Of a DNA stretch of 64,000 bases, positions 55,501-64,000 are shown one piece after another; the stretch's first letter is position 1; every line of letters starts with the position of its first letter. A model generated the notes under the pieces. The model did no database searches and was not told the origin of the DNA. It saw only the letters and a list, made by a program, of their open reading frames with translations. This DNA comes from Oopsacas minuta (taxonomy: Eukaryota; Porifera; Hexactinellida; Lyssacinosida; Leucopsacidae): assembly GCA_024704765.1 (NCBI GenBank), contig JAKMXF010000321.1, positions 496,001 through 560,000 on the forward strand. The letters run 5' to 3'. The position numbers were made by a program, and so were the translations under genes.

Positions 55501-56704
55501 TTTCAGGTACAAACCTCTATTTAATGTACAGTCAACTCCCAATATATCGGAACGGTCTCTTGAGCTTCGATATACCTGGAGTTGACGACTGTATTAATAT
55601 TTTTAGCGGTGCACTGCTAAAGTTAGCCTGGAACATATGAATACAAATTATTCACAAAATTCATTTAATTCTTCTGTTTGTGTTCAACTTTAATAATTGC
55701 TTAGAGACGAGAGGAGCATGAAGACATTTAAGGATGTGACCCAACAGTGTGCAGCTCAGTCACCAGATCTCCGTAAGACAGTCGGCGGACTCCAACACAC
55801 TCTCTTCTATAGACTCTCTCTCCTAGAAAAGTACGAAACTAACCTCCAGCGAATTAATGCTGCCACCACCGAGAAAATAGCTGACTCAAAAACTCAAGTG
55901 AATTTAATGGAATCTTGTGACAACCCAATCACTCTAACACAACAACTAACTCATATTGAGTTGGAGAGATTGAATAGCATTGGTCCTGAAGAGTTCCTAC
56001 AGACTTTTGTTAAAGAGAAACCAGCTAGTGATGGTACGAACGATATGAAACGTACAAATAATCTAGAAGCTTACATCGAATGGTTCAATCGCCTTAGTTA
56101 CCTAGTTGCAACTGAAATATGTATTGTTGATAAGAAAATTAAGAATAGAGCTAGAGTTCTTGATTTCTTTATTGACACAGCATATGAATGCCTTGTAACA
56201 AATAACTTCAATTCTCTAATGGCTATTGTAGCTGGATTACACATGAACCCTGTACAGAGGTTGAAGAAAACTTGGGCAAAGGTAAACACCAGTAAATTCG
56301 ATAAACTAATGGACACGATGAATCCATCCGCGAATTTCAGCAACTATCGTAAGTCTTTAAAAGAAGCTATTGATAGAAAGGGAGATAAAAAGGAGAAAGC
56401 AGTCATTCCTTTCTTCAGTTTGCTTGTAAAAGATTTGTATATGGTGAATGAAACTATTCCTCTTAACCTCGATAACGGACAAGTTAACTTCAATAAATTC
56501 TGGGAACTTTCTCAACATGTAACTCGTTTACTTTCCTTCCGACATTCGGAGTACAGTCCTATGCGCTTAAGAAATGTCCTAAACTATTTAATGACCATTC
56601 CTGTATTCACTGAAGACGAGTTATATCTCTCTTCTTACAAATGTGAAGAACCAGAAATGAGTTATGAAAAGTCAAAGTATAAAACTCTTCTACAAAACCG
56701 TTGA
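52557..56704 (+). CDS. RASGEF1B: RASGEF1-type Ras-family exchange factor
   Basis: Guanine-nucleotide exchange factor of the RASGEF1 group, which in vertebrates acts on Rap2-type GTPases. Exons 52557-52676, 52914-53113, 53400-53724, 55388-55506, 55705-56704; phases agree, 587 aa. Exons 1-2 give a helical N-terminus. Exons 3-4 give the RasGEF-N (REM) domain, from FENGYLVSGSMTALIEHIIP through YPDRTFVFAFLLCSRLKM to LLSEWTDNFAYDFRDERSMK. Exon 5 gives the CDC25 catalytic domain: LTHIELERLNSIGPEEF, NSLMAIVAGLHMNPVQRLKK, TWAKV, VIPFFSLLVKDLYMVNE and NFNKFWELSQHV. It closes with the RASGEF1 signature PVFTEDELYLSSYKCEEPE. The N-terminal extension is longer than in vertebrate RASGEF1A-C (~480 aa). Intron 3 contains an antisense 7TM gene; introns 1 and 4 hold MITEs. 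Which vertebrate paralogue it matches cannot be decided. Confidence 0.9.
52698..52863. repeat. pogo/Tigger-like MITE, full copy
   Basis: About 166 bp, ATTCAACTCCCGTCATATCG ... ATCTGGAGTTGACTG, core TTTGATGGTTTGGGAACATA; in RASGEF1-like intron 1. Confidence 0.75.
53932..55044 (-). CDS. Seven-transmembrane receptor-like protein (antisense, nested in RASGEF1-like)
   Basis: Intronless, 370 aa on the opposite strand, wholly inside intron 3 of the RASGEF1-like gene. Seven hydrophobic segments can be traced: SIYLLSPVCVIIIIISIFWV; SLILGVLLCEFSISILLIAE; SCIVAHIAIYWSIVSFLIQV; ILTITLLQALVIFVVTLFIQ; YTISIVFFSINIYLV; TVSCFTALLFILVLGELVFC; and QTIAASIFYIGIIGMSIAVA. N-glycosylation sites (NCS, NIT) lie between segments 2 and 3, fitting an outside loop. 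There is no DRY or NPxxY, so it is not a plain rhodopsin-like receptor; it may be a lineage-specific GPCR. Start at ATG complement 55044 (MNFIELESI). Confidence 0.6.
   Translation of the reverse strand: MNFIELESIITSIYHYSIYLLSPVCVIIIIISIFWVVYFTNNIFINYTAYKSYKIRVSGQDTLTRRRTKKSLIIRDSLILGVLLCEFSISILLIAEFITGAFGGSVKLQTFQSTYNCSVNITESGATYDFLYSGCSKGFLIEAIRQSCIVAHIAIYWSIVSFLIQVYSNRTAHMKQIFKILTITLLQALVIFVVTLFIQTYIIGYTISIVFFSINIYLVTRSSKRLQLQIQFRLQDISLIDNMEARQEHKRTGNALYMYKQTVSCFTALLFILVLGELVFCMGSVWTEWIVLLQCYKLKPAFLIFTPGERAIQTVIVVSIIARIVQTIAASIFYIGIIGMSIAVAMKRMLDDIRNRKNRNNYLYNPLLDN
55529..55591. repeat. pogo/Tigger-like MITE, minimal 63-bp copy
   Basis: Almost only the two ends: CAGTCAACTCCCAATATATCG and GCTTCGATATACCTGGAGTTG followed by ACGACTG. 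In RASGEF1-like intron 4. Confidence 0.75.
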
Positions 56705-57259
56705 AACTTTCCGAAATACTTTGAATGTGACCCGAAAAATTATACGAAAAATTATAATCGATGAATTTGTTTAACTCTTTTTTAGGTATTTTCTATTTCT
56801 AATAGCTTTCTATGTACCCTGCTGTATCTGTACCTGATTAATACTTTGAAATAATATATGTTTTATTGTATCAACTTTATATGTACGTATACAAGTACAG
56901 CGGATCCTCTCTAATTGTTCACTTGTTCATACACTAATCTCGTAATCCTTACACTTAGAATTCTCTAATTGTCCGCTTCCACAGGCGAGCAATTAGAGAG
57001 GACCCACTCTACTACAAGTAATATCTCACTAAGATACCTTAGGGAGATGACGCTAAAATATTATTCTCATATATCGAAGGTTAAATTCTTTATAAGTGAG
57101 ATATTAATTTTCGTTTTAACTACCATGACTTTGGTGCAATTTCCTGGGGCTTAACAGGGGATGTGGCCTTTTAATCTTAGGACTCGGGCGCCCATGACCT
57201 ACTAAATATCTAAGATACCCTATGTCGTCGATACTGTCAGTACTTTACACACCATGTAG
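56705..57259. other. Intergenic region RASGEF1-like to ZSWIM2
   Basis: No gene; contains the CAGCGGATCCTCTCTAATTG element at 56898-57011. Confidence 0.55.
56898..57011. repeat. Foldback MITE, CAGCGGATCCTCTCTAATTG family
   Basis: Left CAGCGGATCCTCTCTAATTG, right CAATTAGAGAGGACCCACTC; a second internal pair (TCTCTAATTGTCCGC) strengthens the fold. Confidence 0.7.
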
Positions 57260-60200
57260 ATGTCTAGAAGTGTAGCATGGAGACATTATTGTCCTACCAA
57301 GATTAAAGAGCGATTAACTCTCGCATCTACAGCTAGACTATACATCCTGCATCAAACTGGCCCTACTGGATTCCATATTAAGGAAGAGGGGAAGGACAGA
57401 AAATTGAAGGTAATCTTATAGCATACAGTCAACTCACGCTTATATCGAAGCCTAAAATTATACAAATATGGTCTCAAACCTTCAAAGTTAAATATACTCC
57501 ATTGGGTATATCGAATACCCGCTTATCTCGAAGTAATACGTTGTCCCTTGAGCTTCGATATAACAGGCTGACTGTGTTTAAATACTTCCCATTTTATACA
57601 TTGATTCATATATAGGTTTTTCTCGGAGATCCGCACACATGCTCCTGTAATACGTTTATGAATGAGAGAGAGCTCTGTATTCACATTCTATGGTTAGTTA
57701 CTATTACAAATTATTAGTATTCAAATATTTAGTGGATGGTAAGTTTATCTAACTTTCTGAAAATTGAAATAATTCTCTAGAACATGCAAACATTTTTTCT
57801 TGCAAACAATTTCTTAGAAATTTCTGAAATTCGGACGAATGCATGCACTCCAAATTCTACTTGCATATATGGTTCTTCATCTATCAATTATTGTTAGACC
57901 ATCATTATTACAGTAGACCATATAATAGATCAGAAAATAAATTTCTAGGACACAAATATGAAATGATTCTTGAAGCCAACCTCGCTATATCTTCTTTCAT
58001 ATTAGCTAATATCATATGCCCCTTATTTGAACTTCAAACATGGTGTATTCTAGTGATAATTTTCGCGATTTGTTCTGCGATTTCCATGCATTTGCTTACA
58101 AAAGATTACATAAAGATTGTGTTCATATCCCTTAGTTTGGGACTAATATTCTCCAAATCTCTCTCCTATACATTTTTATCCTATTTCTCTGAGAAATACA
58201 TTGCCATGCAATTCTCCCTGTATATTTCTGTAATGGCATTTTTCCATTATTCAGAATACATCTCTATAGCACTCTTCAATCCTAAAAATTTGACCATAGA
58301 CTCCTTCTTACTTACACACAGCTGGGAGTATGGCTTAGCTCTGCTTCTAGCTATTATAGAGATGGGACTTGAATCGTACTTTATTCCTTACTTGAAAGGG
58401 AATATGTATATCATTTGTGTTGGTTTGTTGATGACGTCATTAGGTGAATTCATTAGGAAACTAGCTATGTACACAGCTGGGCTGTCTTTCACACACATGA
58501 TCTCAACTTGGAGGGAGAAAGAGCACGCATTGATCACCTCTGGCATATATGGTTGGTGTAGACATCCTAGTTACGTCGGTTGGTCTATTTGGAGCATTGG
58601 AACGCAGGTTTTACTCGGTAATCCTATATGTTTCGTAGCTTATATCTCCGCTATTTATATGTTCTATAAGGAACGCATTATGTGTGAGGAGTATCATTTA
58701 ATTCGGTTTTTCGGAAAACGGTACATAGAGTATCAGCAGCGTGTACCTACTGGACTCCCCTTCATCAAAGGCCTAATATTAGAATAGAGAATTAGAGACT
58801 ATATTTTAATGTGTATTGTGCTTGAAATCTTTATGATTATTTTATGTATGTATTTAATATTTAATAACTTTGATTGTTTATGTATTTTTGGTTCATAGGT
58901 TGCTTGTTAAAAAGTTCAAGTTTAAGCCAGAAGATCCATGTATGTTTTATTTGCTTGTATTATCAGTTTATTTGTTATATAGTCGACTCCGCTTAATCAG
59001 GTCATTTTCCAGCAAGATTCAGACACATACTGCTTAACCTTCACAAACGGGGCCTGTGGAAACGGAGTGAAAATATTGAGCGAATTCCTGGTCCCATAGA
59101 AATGAACTTCCATAAACTGGGAATTTGGCAGAAACGGGGAAACAGGGTACACAACATTTTACACAATTTCTCTTCCCATTAGTGATTTATCAAAAAGGAT
59201 TGATAGAACGTGAGATTAACGATTTAGTATTAAGAGAATTAGGAGAAAGAAACAGATCTGTAAACCATCGAGCTATAAATGAATCTACTTCTCCTCTATC
59301 TTACCAGAGAGAATTACAAGAAGGAGATGTATGTCCTATTTGTCAAGAAGTTCTATCTCAGGCTAATGAACCTCTTACTTTCTGCAGGTATATAGTCCAG
59401 TCAATTCCCGTTAAATCGAAGTTCAAGGGACTCCGATGTAATTATGTTACTTTGACAGTTTGGGTCCATATTTGTACAATTTAAGACTTCGCTATAACCG
59501 GAGTTAACTGTATATAATTATATGTATTAGTAGAACAGTTATTAATATTGTGGTCTTTAGACAGAGTTGTGGGAAGAGTTTGCATGTTAGATGCATGAAG
59601 ATGTGGGCTGATCATCAGAAGTCGCTAGGAGAAGTTAAGATCAAGTGTCCTCTCTGTAGAGAAGACTTTGGTGCTTATGAGGTGTGTATATATGACAGTA
59701 GTAGTAACAATATTACGAACATATTATGCCATTACAATGATTACATATTGCTGCTATATAATTAGGAGCTTAATAAAGAGTCATTAGAAGCTAAGAAACA
59801 GACTTACAAGAATTCTAGAGCTCCTAATGTACATACTGGTTGTGTGTGTTGTAGATGTCTTGCTAGTCCTATTATTGGTGTATGCTATAGGTATGTATAT
59901 GTATATTTTATTAAATAATACTGTGTCCAGTTGGGGATAGGGGGGCGCTGGTCACAGGTTCCTTGAAGATTGTTACTTATCCCAGATCTTCTAAATGATA
60001 AATATTTTTCTATGAGGATTTTTGGTCAATTGTGAGTATTATTGATTATTCTTATGTATTGTGTACTGCATGATGTATTTTGTCTAGATGTAGAGAGTGC
60101 GCAGAGTATTTCCTTTGTTCAAAATGCTATTTAATAGAAAATCATAATCCAGCACATACACTTCAGATTAGAAGGGTATGAAACTATAGCTATTATGTTA

Positions 60201-62338
60201 AGTCTATAACAATACACTTTGTTGCATGTTGTATATGTATGGTGTGCTTAACAGATAATTACAGTCAACTCTTGTTATATCCAAGCTCAACTGCTCAATG
60301 GACCGTGACAATTACTATACTTTCCTTCGATATAGCCAATGAAATTTATGCTACTTTGACGGTTTGGGACCATATTTGTATAAGTTCACACTTCGATATA
60401 TCTGTGTTCTTAATAACGGAATTTGACTGTCCAGTGTACAAGTATGTAAACAATATTGATAACGAACTTATTTAGTATTTGAGTCAGAAATGGAAGAAGG
60501 CAGATCCTCCTAAAGCTTTACCTCCTCTTCCCCCTGGCTTAGCTAATGTCCTAGAGAGTAGAGAGATATCTAGTGAGGATTATGACACGTTATTACAACT
60601 TGACAGGTAACATAACTACACGCAGATTAACTTATATTTTATCATTTATAACTAATTAGCCAACCGGATCCCTCTAAAGGAGTAGCTGAATACGTTCTAT
60701 CCAAATTCTATTCACACCCTATTAAGCCGAATAGCAGCTTGTTATTACAGAGAGAGCATTGTGAGATCTGTAAGAGAGCTTATGCCATGGGAGAATGGAT
60801 TAGAAAACTACCAAATTGTTCTCATCAGGTTTGTAATACATGTACTTGTATATAATTAGGAAGATTGTTCTATATTGTCAACTCCCGTTAAGTCAATTCG
60901 GATATAATGAATTACCCGCTTATTTCGAAGTAATTATCGCGTTTCCTTGAGCTTCTATATAACGGGAGATAACTGTACTTCTAATTATGTAAATCAGGGA
61001 TTCAGGGTACTGTCAAAATATAATAATTCTTATATCAGTTCCACAGAGACTGTATAGATTACAAACTCAGATATTTTCAAACTACATGTCCTATTGATGG
61101 GAACGATGTATATCCTAAGAGAAAAATAGAGATAAGAATGAAATCTCACTCAGCTAATATACCTACTAAGGTTGTTCATTATACTTAAATACATTAAGTA
61201 TAATTGTTGAGATTATAACGTGGTACTTATATTTTAGATAGGATCAGCTAAATCACTCAAACAAGGTTGTATAATAACAGGACCTCTGCTAAGTAGTCTC
61301 CCTAACATTAACGGAGGAGAGAATGGGATGGATATGTTAGTAGCTGGAGCACAGATAATGCATACTAGTCAACAGAAGTTAGTTTGTACAATCGATTAAT
61401 GATTCAGTTAAATATCGTTTTAACGAAGTGCTCAGACTCCGGTCAATTCGTTATGTCTGACTTGGTTTTTAAGCAAGTTAAGATTACTGCCCTTCTATGG
61501 AGATTGTATCCTGTATTCCTCAGGTCAGAAACTATTACAAATGCTCAAACATTGCTACCTATCTCCCTTAACAACGGAATAGGACATATGGAATCTAATC
61601 CTGTAATAGCACCCCAATCACTTCTATACTGTAAACCTCTATTCTCTCAGCACCAAGCCTCACCTCTTAACCTACCTTCTCTCACAAGAACTAAGCTACG
61701 CCCCATTAGGATTAGACCAGAACCTACTGCTGGTACTGGCGGTAGAAGCAGGAAATTAGCTGATAGAGGATCTAGTGCTAATAGGTTTCAAGATATCTTT
61801 GTTGGGTCACATGTAGAAGAACCTGTTATACTTAATCATCCAGCTACTGCTAAGGTTTGTCATTACTCTTATTAGTGCAGCTCCTAGAGGGAGATGTCCT
61901 ATTGACGTTGGCAATGTACGAATTATATTGGTTGTTGAAGTATGTGAGATGTGAATATAATAAATTATCATATGATTGATCATATTTACACACCTTTTAT
62001 CCAAAAATTCAAAATGATGCTAAAGATTTGTTTCAACGGTTACTCTTGGGTAATCATGTGCGTAGAATTCGTTTCTGACATTTGCAAATATCAAACATAG
62101 ATACTTATCATACATTTCATCATATTTTGTTAGATGCTCGTAGGACCTTGAGTTACACTACCAGTCAATCAGTTGGACTTTTTTTGCCTAATGCACCATT
62201 CATAGAATTGTATTCGTTTAGCCTACACCAAGATTGAGACATAACTCACTGATGTCTAGACAGAGAAACAAACCTCAGTTTGCTCAGCTAGAGGTAACCA
62301 GTGCTGCTTGTAGATTCCGTAAGGATAACATTGACTGA
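57260..62338 (+). CDS. ZSWIM2: ZSWIM2-type SWIM/RING/ZZ E3 ubiquitin ligase
   Basis: E3 ligase with SWIM, RING, ZZ and second RING domains, in mammals a testis protein (MEX). Exons: 57260-57409, 57616-57692, 58899-58939, 59183-59387, 59561-59681, 59766-59890, 60088-60175, 60476-60606, 60660-60828, 61039-61170, 61238-61377, 61524-61854 and probably 62264-62338; phases agree, ~594 aa (human 633). SWIM: HTCSCNTFMNERELCIH. RING 1: CPICQEVLSQANEPLTFCR then CGKSLHVRCMKMW and CPLCREDF. ZZ: GCVCCRCLASPIIGVCYRCR, CSKCYLIENHNPAHTL. RING 2: CEICKRAYAMGE, NCSHQFHRDCIDY, TTCPIDGNDVY. The opening TGPTGFHIKEEG matches human MGPTGFLLREEE. The last exon is less sure. Intron 2 contains ICMT; introns 1, 4, 7 and 9 hold MITEs. 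Confidence 0.88.
57426..57574. repeat. pogo/Tigger-like MITE
   Basis: 149 bp, CAGTCAACTCACGCTTATATCG ... TATAACAGGCTGACTG, in ZSWIM2 intron 1. Confidence 0.75.
57843..58787 (+). CDS. ICMT: Isoprenylcysteine carboxyl methyltransferase (nested in ZSWIM2)
   Basis: ER membrane enzyme that methylates the C-terminal prenylcysteine of Ras, Rho and lamins. Intronless, 314 aa (human 284), same strand, within ZSWIM2 intron 2. Several membrane spans lead into the conserved catalytic half: GEFIRKLAMYTAGLSFTHMI (human GECLRKAAMFTAGSNFNHVV), LITSGIYGWCRHPSYVGWS, IWSIGTQVLLGNPICFVAY, the acidic-hydrophobic EEYHLIRFFGKRYIEYQQ and VPTGLPFIKG at the end. The RHPSY...YxEY(x)RVPTG arrangement is diagnostic. Start at 57843 (MHSKFYLH) is the first ATG in frame; the N-terminal ~50 residues are poorly conserved, so a later start is possible. 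Confidence 0.92.
   Translation: MHSKFYLHIWFFIYQLLLDHHYYSRPYNRSENKFLGHKYEMILEANLAISSFILANIICPLFELQTWCILVIIFAICSAISMHLLTKDYIKIVFISLSLGLIFSKSLSYTFLSYFSEKYIAMQFSLYISVMAFFHYSEYISIALFNPKNLTIDSFLLTHSWEYGLALLLAIIEMGLESYFIPYLKGNMYIICVGLLMTSLGEFIRKLAMYTAGLSFTHMISTWREKEHALITSGIYGWCRHPSYVGWSIWSIGTQVLLGNPICFVAYISAIYMFYKERIMCEEYHLIRFFGKRYIEYQQRVPTGLPFIKGLILE
59398..59510. repeat. pogo/Tigger-like MITE
   Basis: 113 bp, CAGTCAATTCCCGTTAAATCG ... TAACCGGAGTTAACTG, just after ZSWIM2 exon 4. Confidence 0.75.
60262..60429. repeat. pogo/Tigger-like MITE, full copy
   Basis: 168 bp, CAGTCAACTCTTGTTATATCC ... AACGGAATTTGACTG, core TTTGACGGTTTGGGACCATA; in ZSWIM2 intron 7. Confidence 0.78.
60876..60975. repeat. pogo/Tigger-like MITE, short copy
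   Basis: About 100 bp, GTCAACTCCCGTTAAGTC ... TATAACGGGAGATAACTG; in ZSWIM2 intron 9. Confidence 0.7.
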
Positions 62339-62764
62339 TTCATATCGTATTGTTTGTATATCTTGTTTATGTTATTGATGCACTTGTCATTATATGTAGG
62401 TACTGCATGCTACTGTTTCACCGATTTCTGATAAACATACGTATTGTTGTTATATACTGTTAAGTAAGTTGTAGACTAATCTAGTTCTAAGCGCTTTGTC
62501 TCGATTTGATTAATAATTATTCTATTCCGGCCTAAGTGTTAAGATCGTGATGAATCGTAACAAACATTTTTGTTGACATTTAGACTCTATTTTTGATTTT
62601 CAAAAATTCAAAATTTTGCCTGTCGTAAGGAGCGAAGCATAGTTACCTATTGATCATAATTTCTGGTACTAAGTCACCAACTGCTAGTCAGGTTCCATGT
62701 AATCCTGTATAAATAGGCCTGAGCAGTACTACAAGTTAACATATTTAAAAATTCCTAAAATAGC
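62339..62764. other. Intergenic region upstream of the coiled-coil gene
   Basis: No gene. A TATA-like site lies at 62708-62715. Confidence 0.5.
62708..62715 (+). promoter_or_regulatory. Likely TATA box of the coiled-coil gene
   Basis: TATAAATA followed by GG, 57 nt upstream of the ATG at 62765; a near-consensus core promoter match at a plausible distance. Confidence 0.4.
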
Positions 62765-64000
62765 ATGAGTGGGTGTAAGATAGATGTCAGATCGAGATTA
62801 AACCAAACTCGCAAAGAAGAGAGAGAATATTCTAAACTAATCTGTTCATTCATGCGTAGTCTAGACGAGCACCAGAGGAAACAAGATGATATCGATAAGC
62901 GAGAGAGAGCTCTCTCAGAAGCAGAATCTGTCAGGACACAATTACAAACAGATCTTATAGCAGGAGCTGACGGAATGGGTCGTGCTCACGAATCAGCTGA
63001 TTCTATTCAAGAGCTAGAGAGTAATGCGAATGATTCTTATCTTGTTAGGAAGATAGAAAGTGATTCCAAAGCAAGAGAGAGATATAAACAAGCTATATCT
63101 AAGCTAAATAAACAGAAAATGGATGATATCAATTTGAAAAATACTAAACGCACTCAACTCCCCACTCCCAAGTTTTCGCAAGAAAGCACATTCAATGCAA
63201 TCGCGAAAGCTATCGAAACTAAGAAACATCAAAAACGCGAATTTGATCCTTGTCTAAAATCTAAACCTATTACAGGTTCAACTGTGAAGAAATATTCTTT
63301 GTCTTATATTAATGTGTATTCTGCTCCTAACAAGCATAAAGTTGAGAAGAGTGATAAGAAGAATGGTGAGGGAAAAATACGCAATTTGTTTATTTGTTTG
63401 TTTACTTTTGTGGTTTGGCTAAAATTATTTCTTGAAAAGAATACAGCAGTGTTTGCTTATTTGCAATTTGTCTCATAGCAAAATCCGTATATTAGCAAGG
63501 GAAATTCATGCAAGATATGATTTGCTAATAGACGAACTCCACTCTAGTATACTAGAGAGTTTAAAATAAGCATATAGATGTTCTTTTACTTCCCACAGTT
63601 TTTCTTGTTCAAAAAATACAAGTAATGAACTCTTGTTAACAATCAAATTGAATATAACTTTATGTAACAAATTTTCAATTATATAGAAACAAAAGCAGCT
63701 GACTTGGCTGTAGTTAAGAATGCTGAAACAAAGCGAAAAGAAGCAGAACATGCAATGAGGAGAGAGGAACAGTTAGAAAGAGCTCGCTTAAGAGGGAAAC
63801 ATGCAGACCATATCAATAGAATGGAGAAAGATAGACAAGAAATACTGAGAGAATTATCTTTCTATCAAAAGAAGGAGATGCAACAAAAACGCACAAAATT
63901 AGAAGCAAACATCCCACTAGATCCTCCTTACCCAGAAAAGAAAGCAATAGAACGTAGAAAACAGAGAGAACTTGAATCTCAATTTGAAAAGCTATTTATA
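62765..64000 (+). CDS. Coiled-coil protein, possibly CEP295-like (partial)
   Basis: 5' part of a gene that runs off the window. Exons 62765-63365 and 63687-64000; phase 1 junction agrees, 305 residues seen. Strongly charged, helical throughout. The second exon (RRKEAEHA-like stretches, then RLRGKHADHINRMEKDRQEI, LRELSFYQKKEMQQKR and LDPPYPEKKAIERRKQRELE followed by SQFEKLF) resembles the N-terminal region of the centriole protein CEP295. There a GFQAMKKI ... QEKLMKEL ... QLVELPYKR ... WQRELEFAFEDMY block has the same order. If right, the protein would act in procentriole-to-centrosome conversion. Coiled coils match easily by chance, so this is tentative. Confidence 0.45.
63447..63545. repeat. 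MITE, CAGTG...TTTGCAA family (copy C)
   Basis: CAGTGTTTGCTTATTTGCAAT ... TTGCTAATAGACGAACTCCACTC, related to 46247-46387; in intron 1 of the coiled-coil gene. Confidence 0.6.

Noticed and set aside
56969-57154. 61-codon frame before ZSWIM2
   Set aside because: Begins inside the MITE at 56898-57011 and shows no conserved protein pattern.

Overview
The window is eukaryotic and clearly animal nuclear DNA. It has GT-AG introns of about 100-4,100 nt, AT-rich non-coding sequence, and a metazoan gene set: adhesion GPCR, WASP-interacting protein, RASGEF1-type exchange factor, ferroportin and cilia genes. The compact layout, intronless genes inside introns, divergent receptors and the lack of bilaterian-specific features suggest an early-branching animal, most likely a sponge. 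That placement is inference. No rRNA, tRNA or CRISPR was seen.

Layout. 1-12.1 kb: 3' part of a poly(A) polymerase, BRX1 (ribosome biogenesis), a CDC50/TMEM30 flippase subunit, AMPK alpha and mitochondrial malonyl-CoA:ACP transacylase. 13.9-17.6 kb: a nine-exon WIP homologue. 18.5-26.7 kb: ARPC2, whose introns contain an NSDHL-like dehydrogenase, a four-pass membrane protein, a foldback Tc1-like element holding an assembly gap, and a nuclear-receptor-LBD-like gene. A second LBD-like gene follows at 27.0-28.0 kb. 28.7-33.8 kb: an adhesion GPCR with LRR, EGF and TSP3 modules. 35.3-37.3 kb: a FEM1-like ankyrin protein. 37.5-40.9 kb: GTF2F2 (TFIIF beta) with DUS2 inside intron 5. 41.2-44.0 kb: ferroportin. 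44.5-48.4 kb: two VWA-domain paralogues sharing a 569-bp identical tract. 49.7-52.4 kb: a Tctex-type dynein light chain and TTC29. 52.6-56.7 kb: RASGEF1-like gene with an antisense 7TM gene in intron 3. 57.3-62.3 kb: ZSWIM2 with ICMT in intron 2. 62.8 kb to the end: the start of a coiled-coil gene resembling CEP295.

The main themes are four host genes carrying six intronless genes in their introns, with exon phases confirming each host reads across its guest(s); two genes that look like DNA-binding-domain-less nuclear receptors; and a dense family of about 60-180 bp pogo/Tigger-like MITEs (ends CAGTCAACTC.../...GAGTTGACTG), mostly in introns. Two neighbouring themes are actin assembly (WIP and ARPC2) and cilia or centrioles (dynein light chain, TTC29, ZSWIM2, possible CEP295), but nothing shows they are co-regulated.
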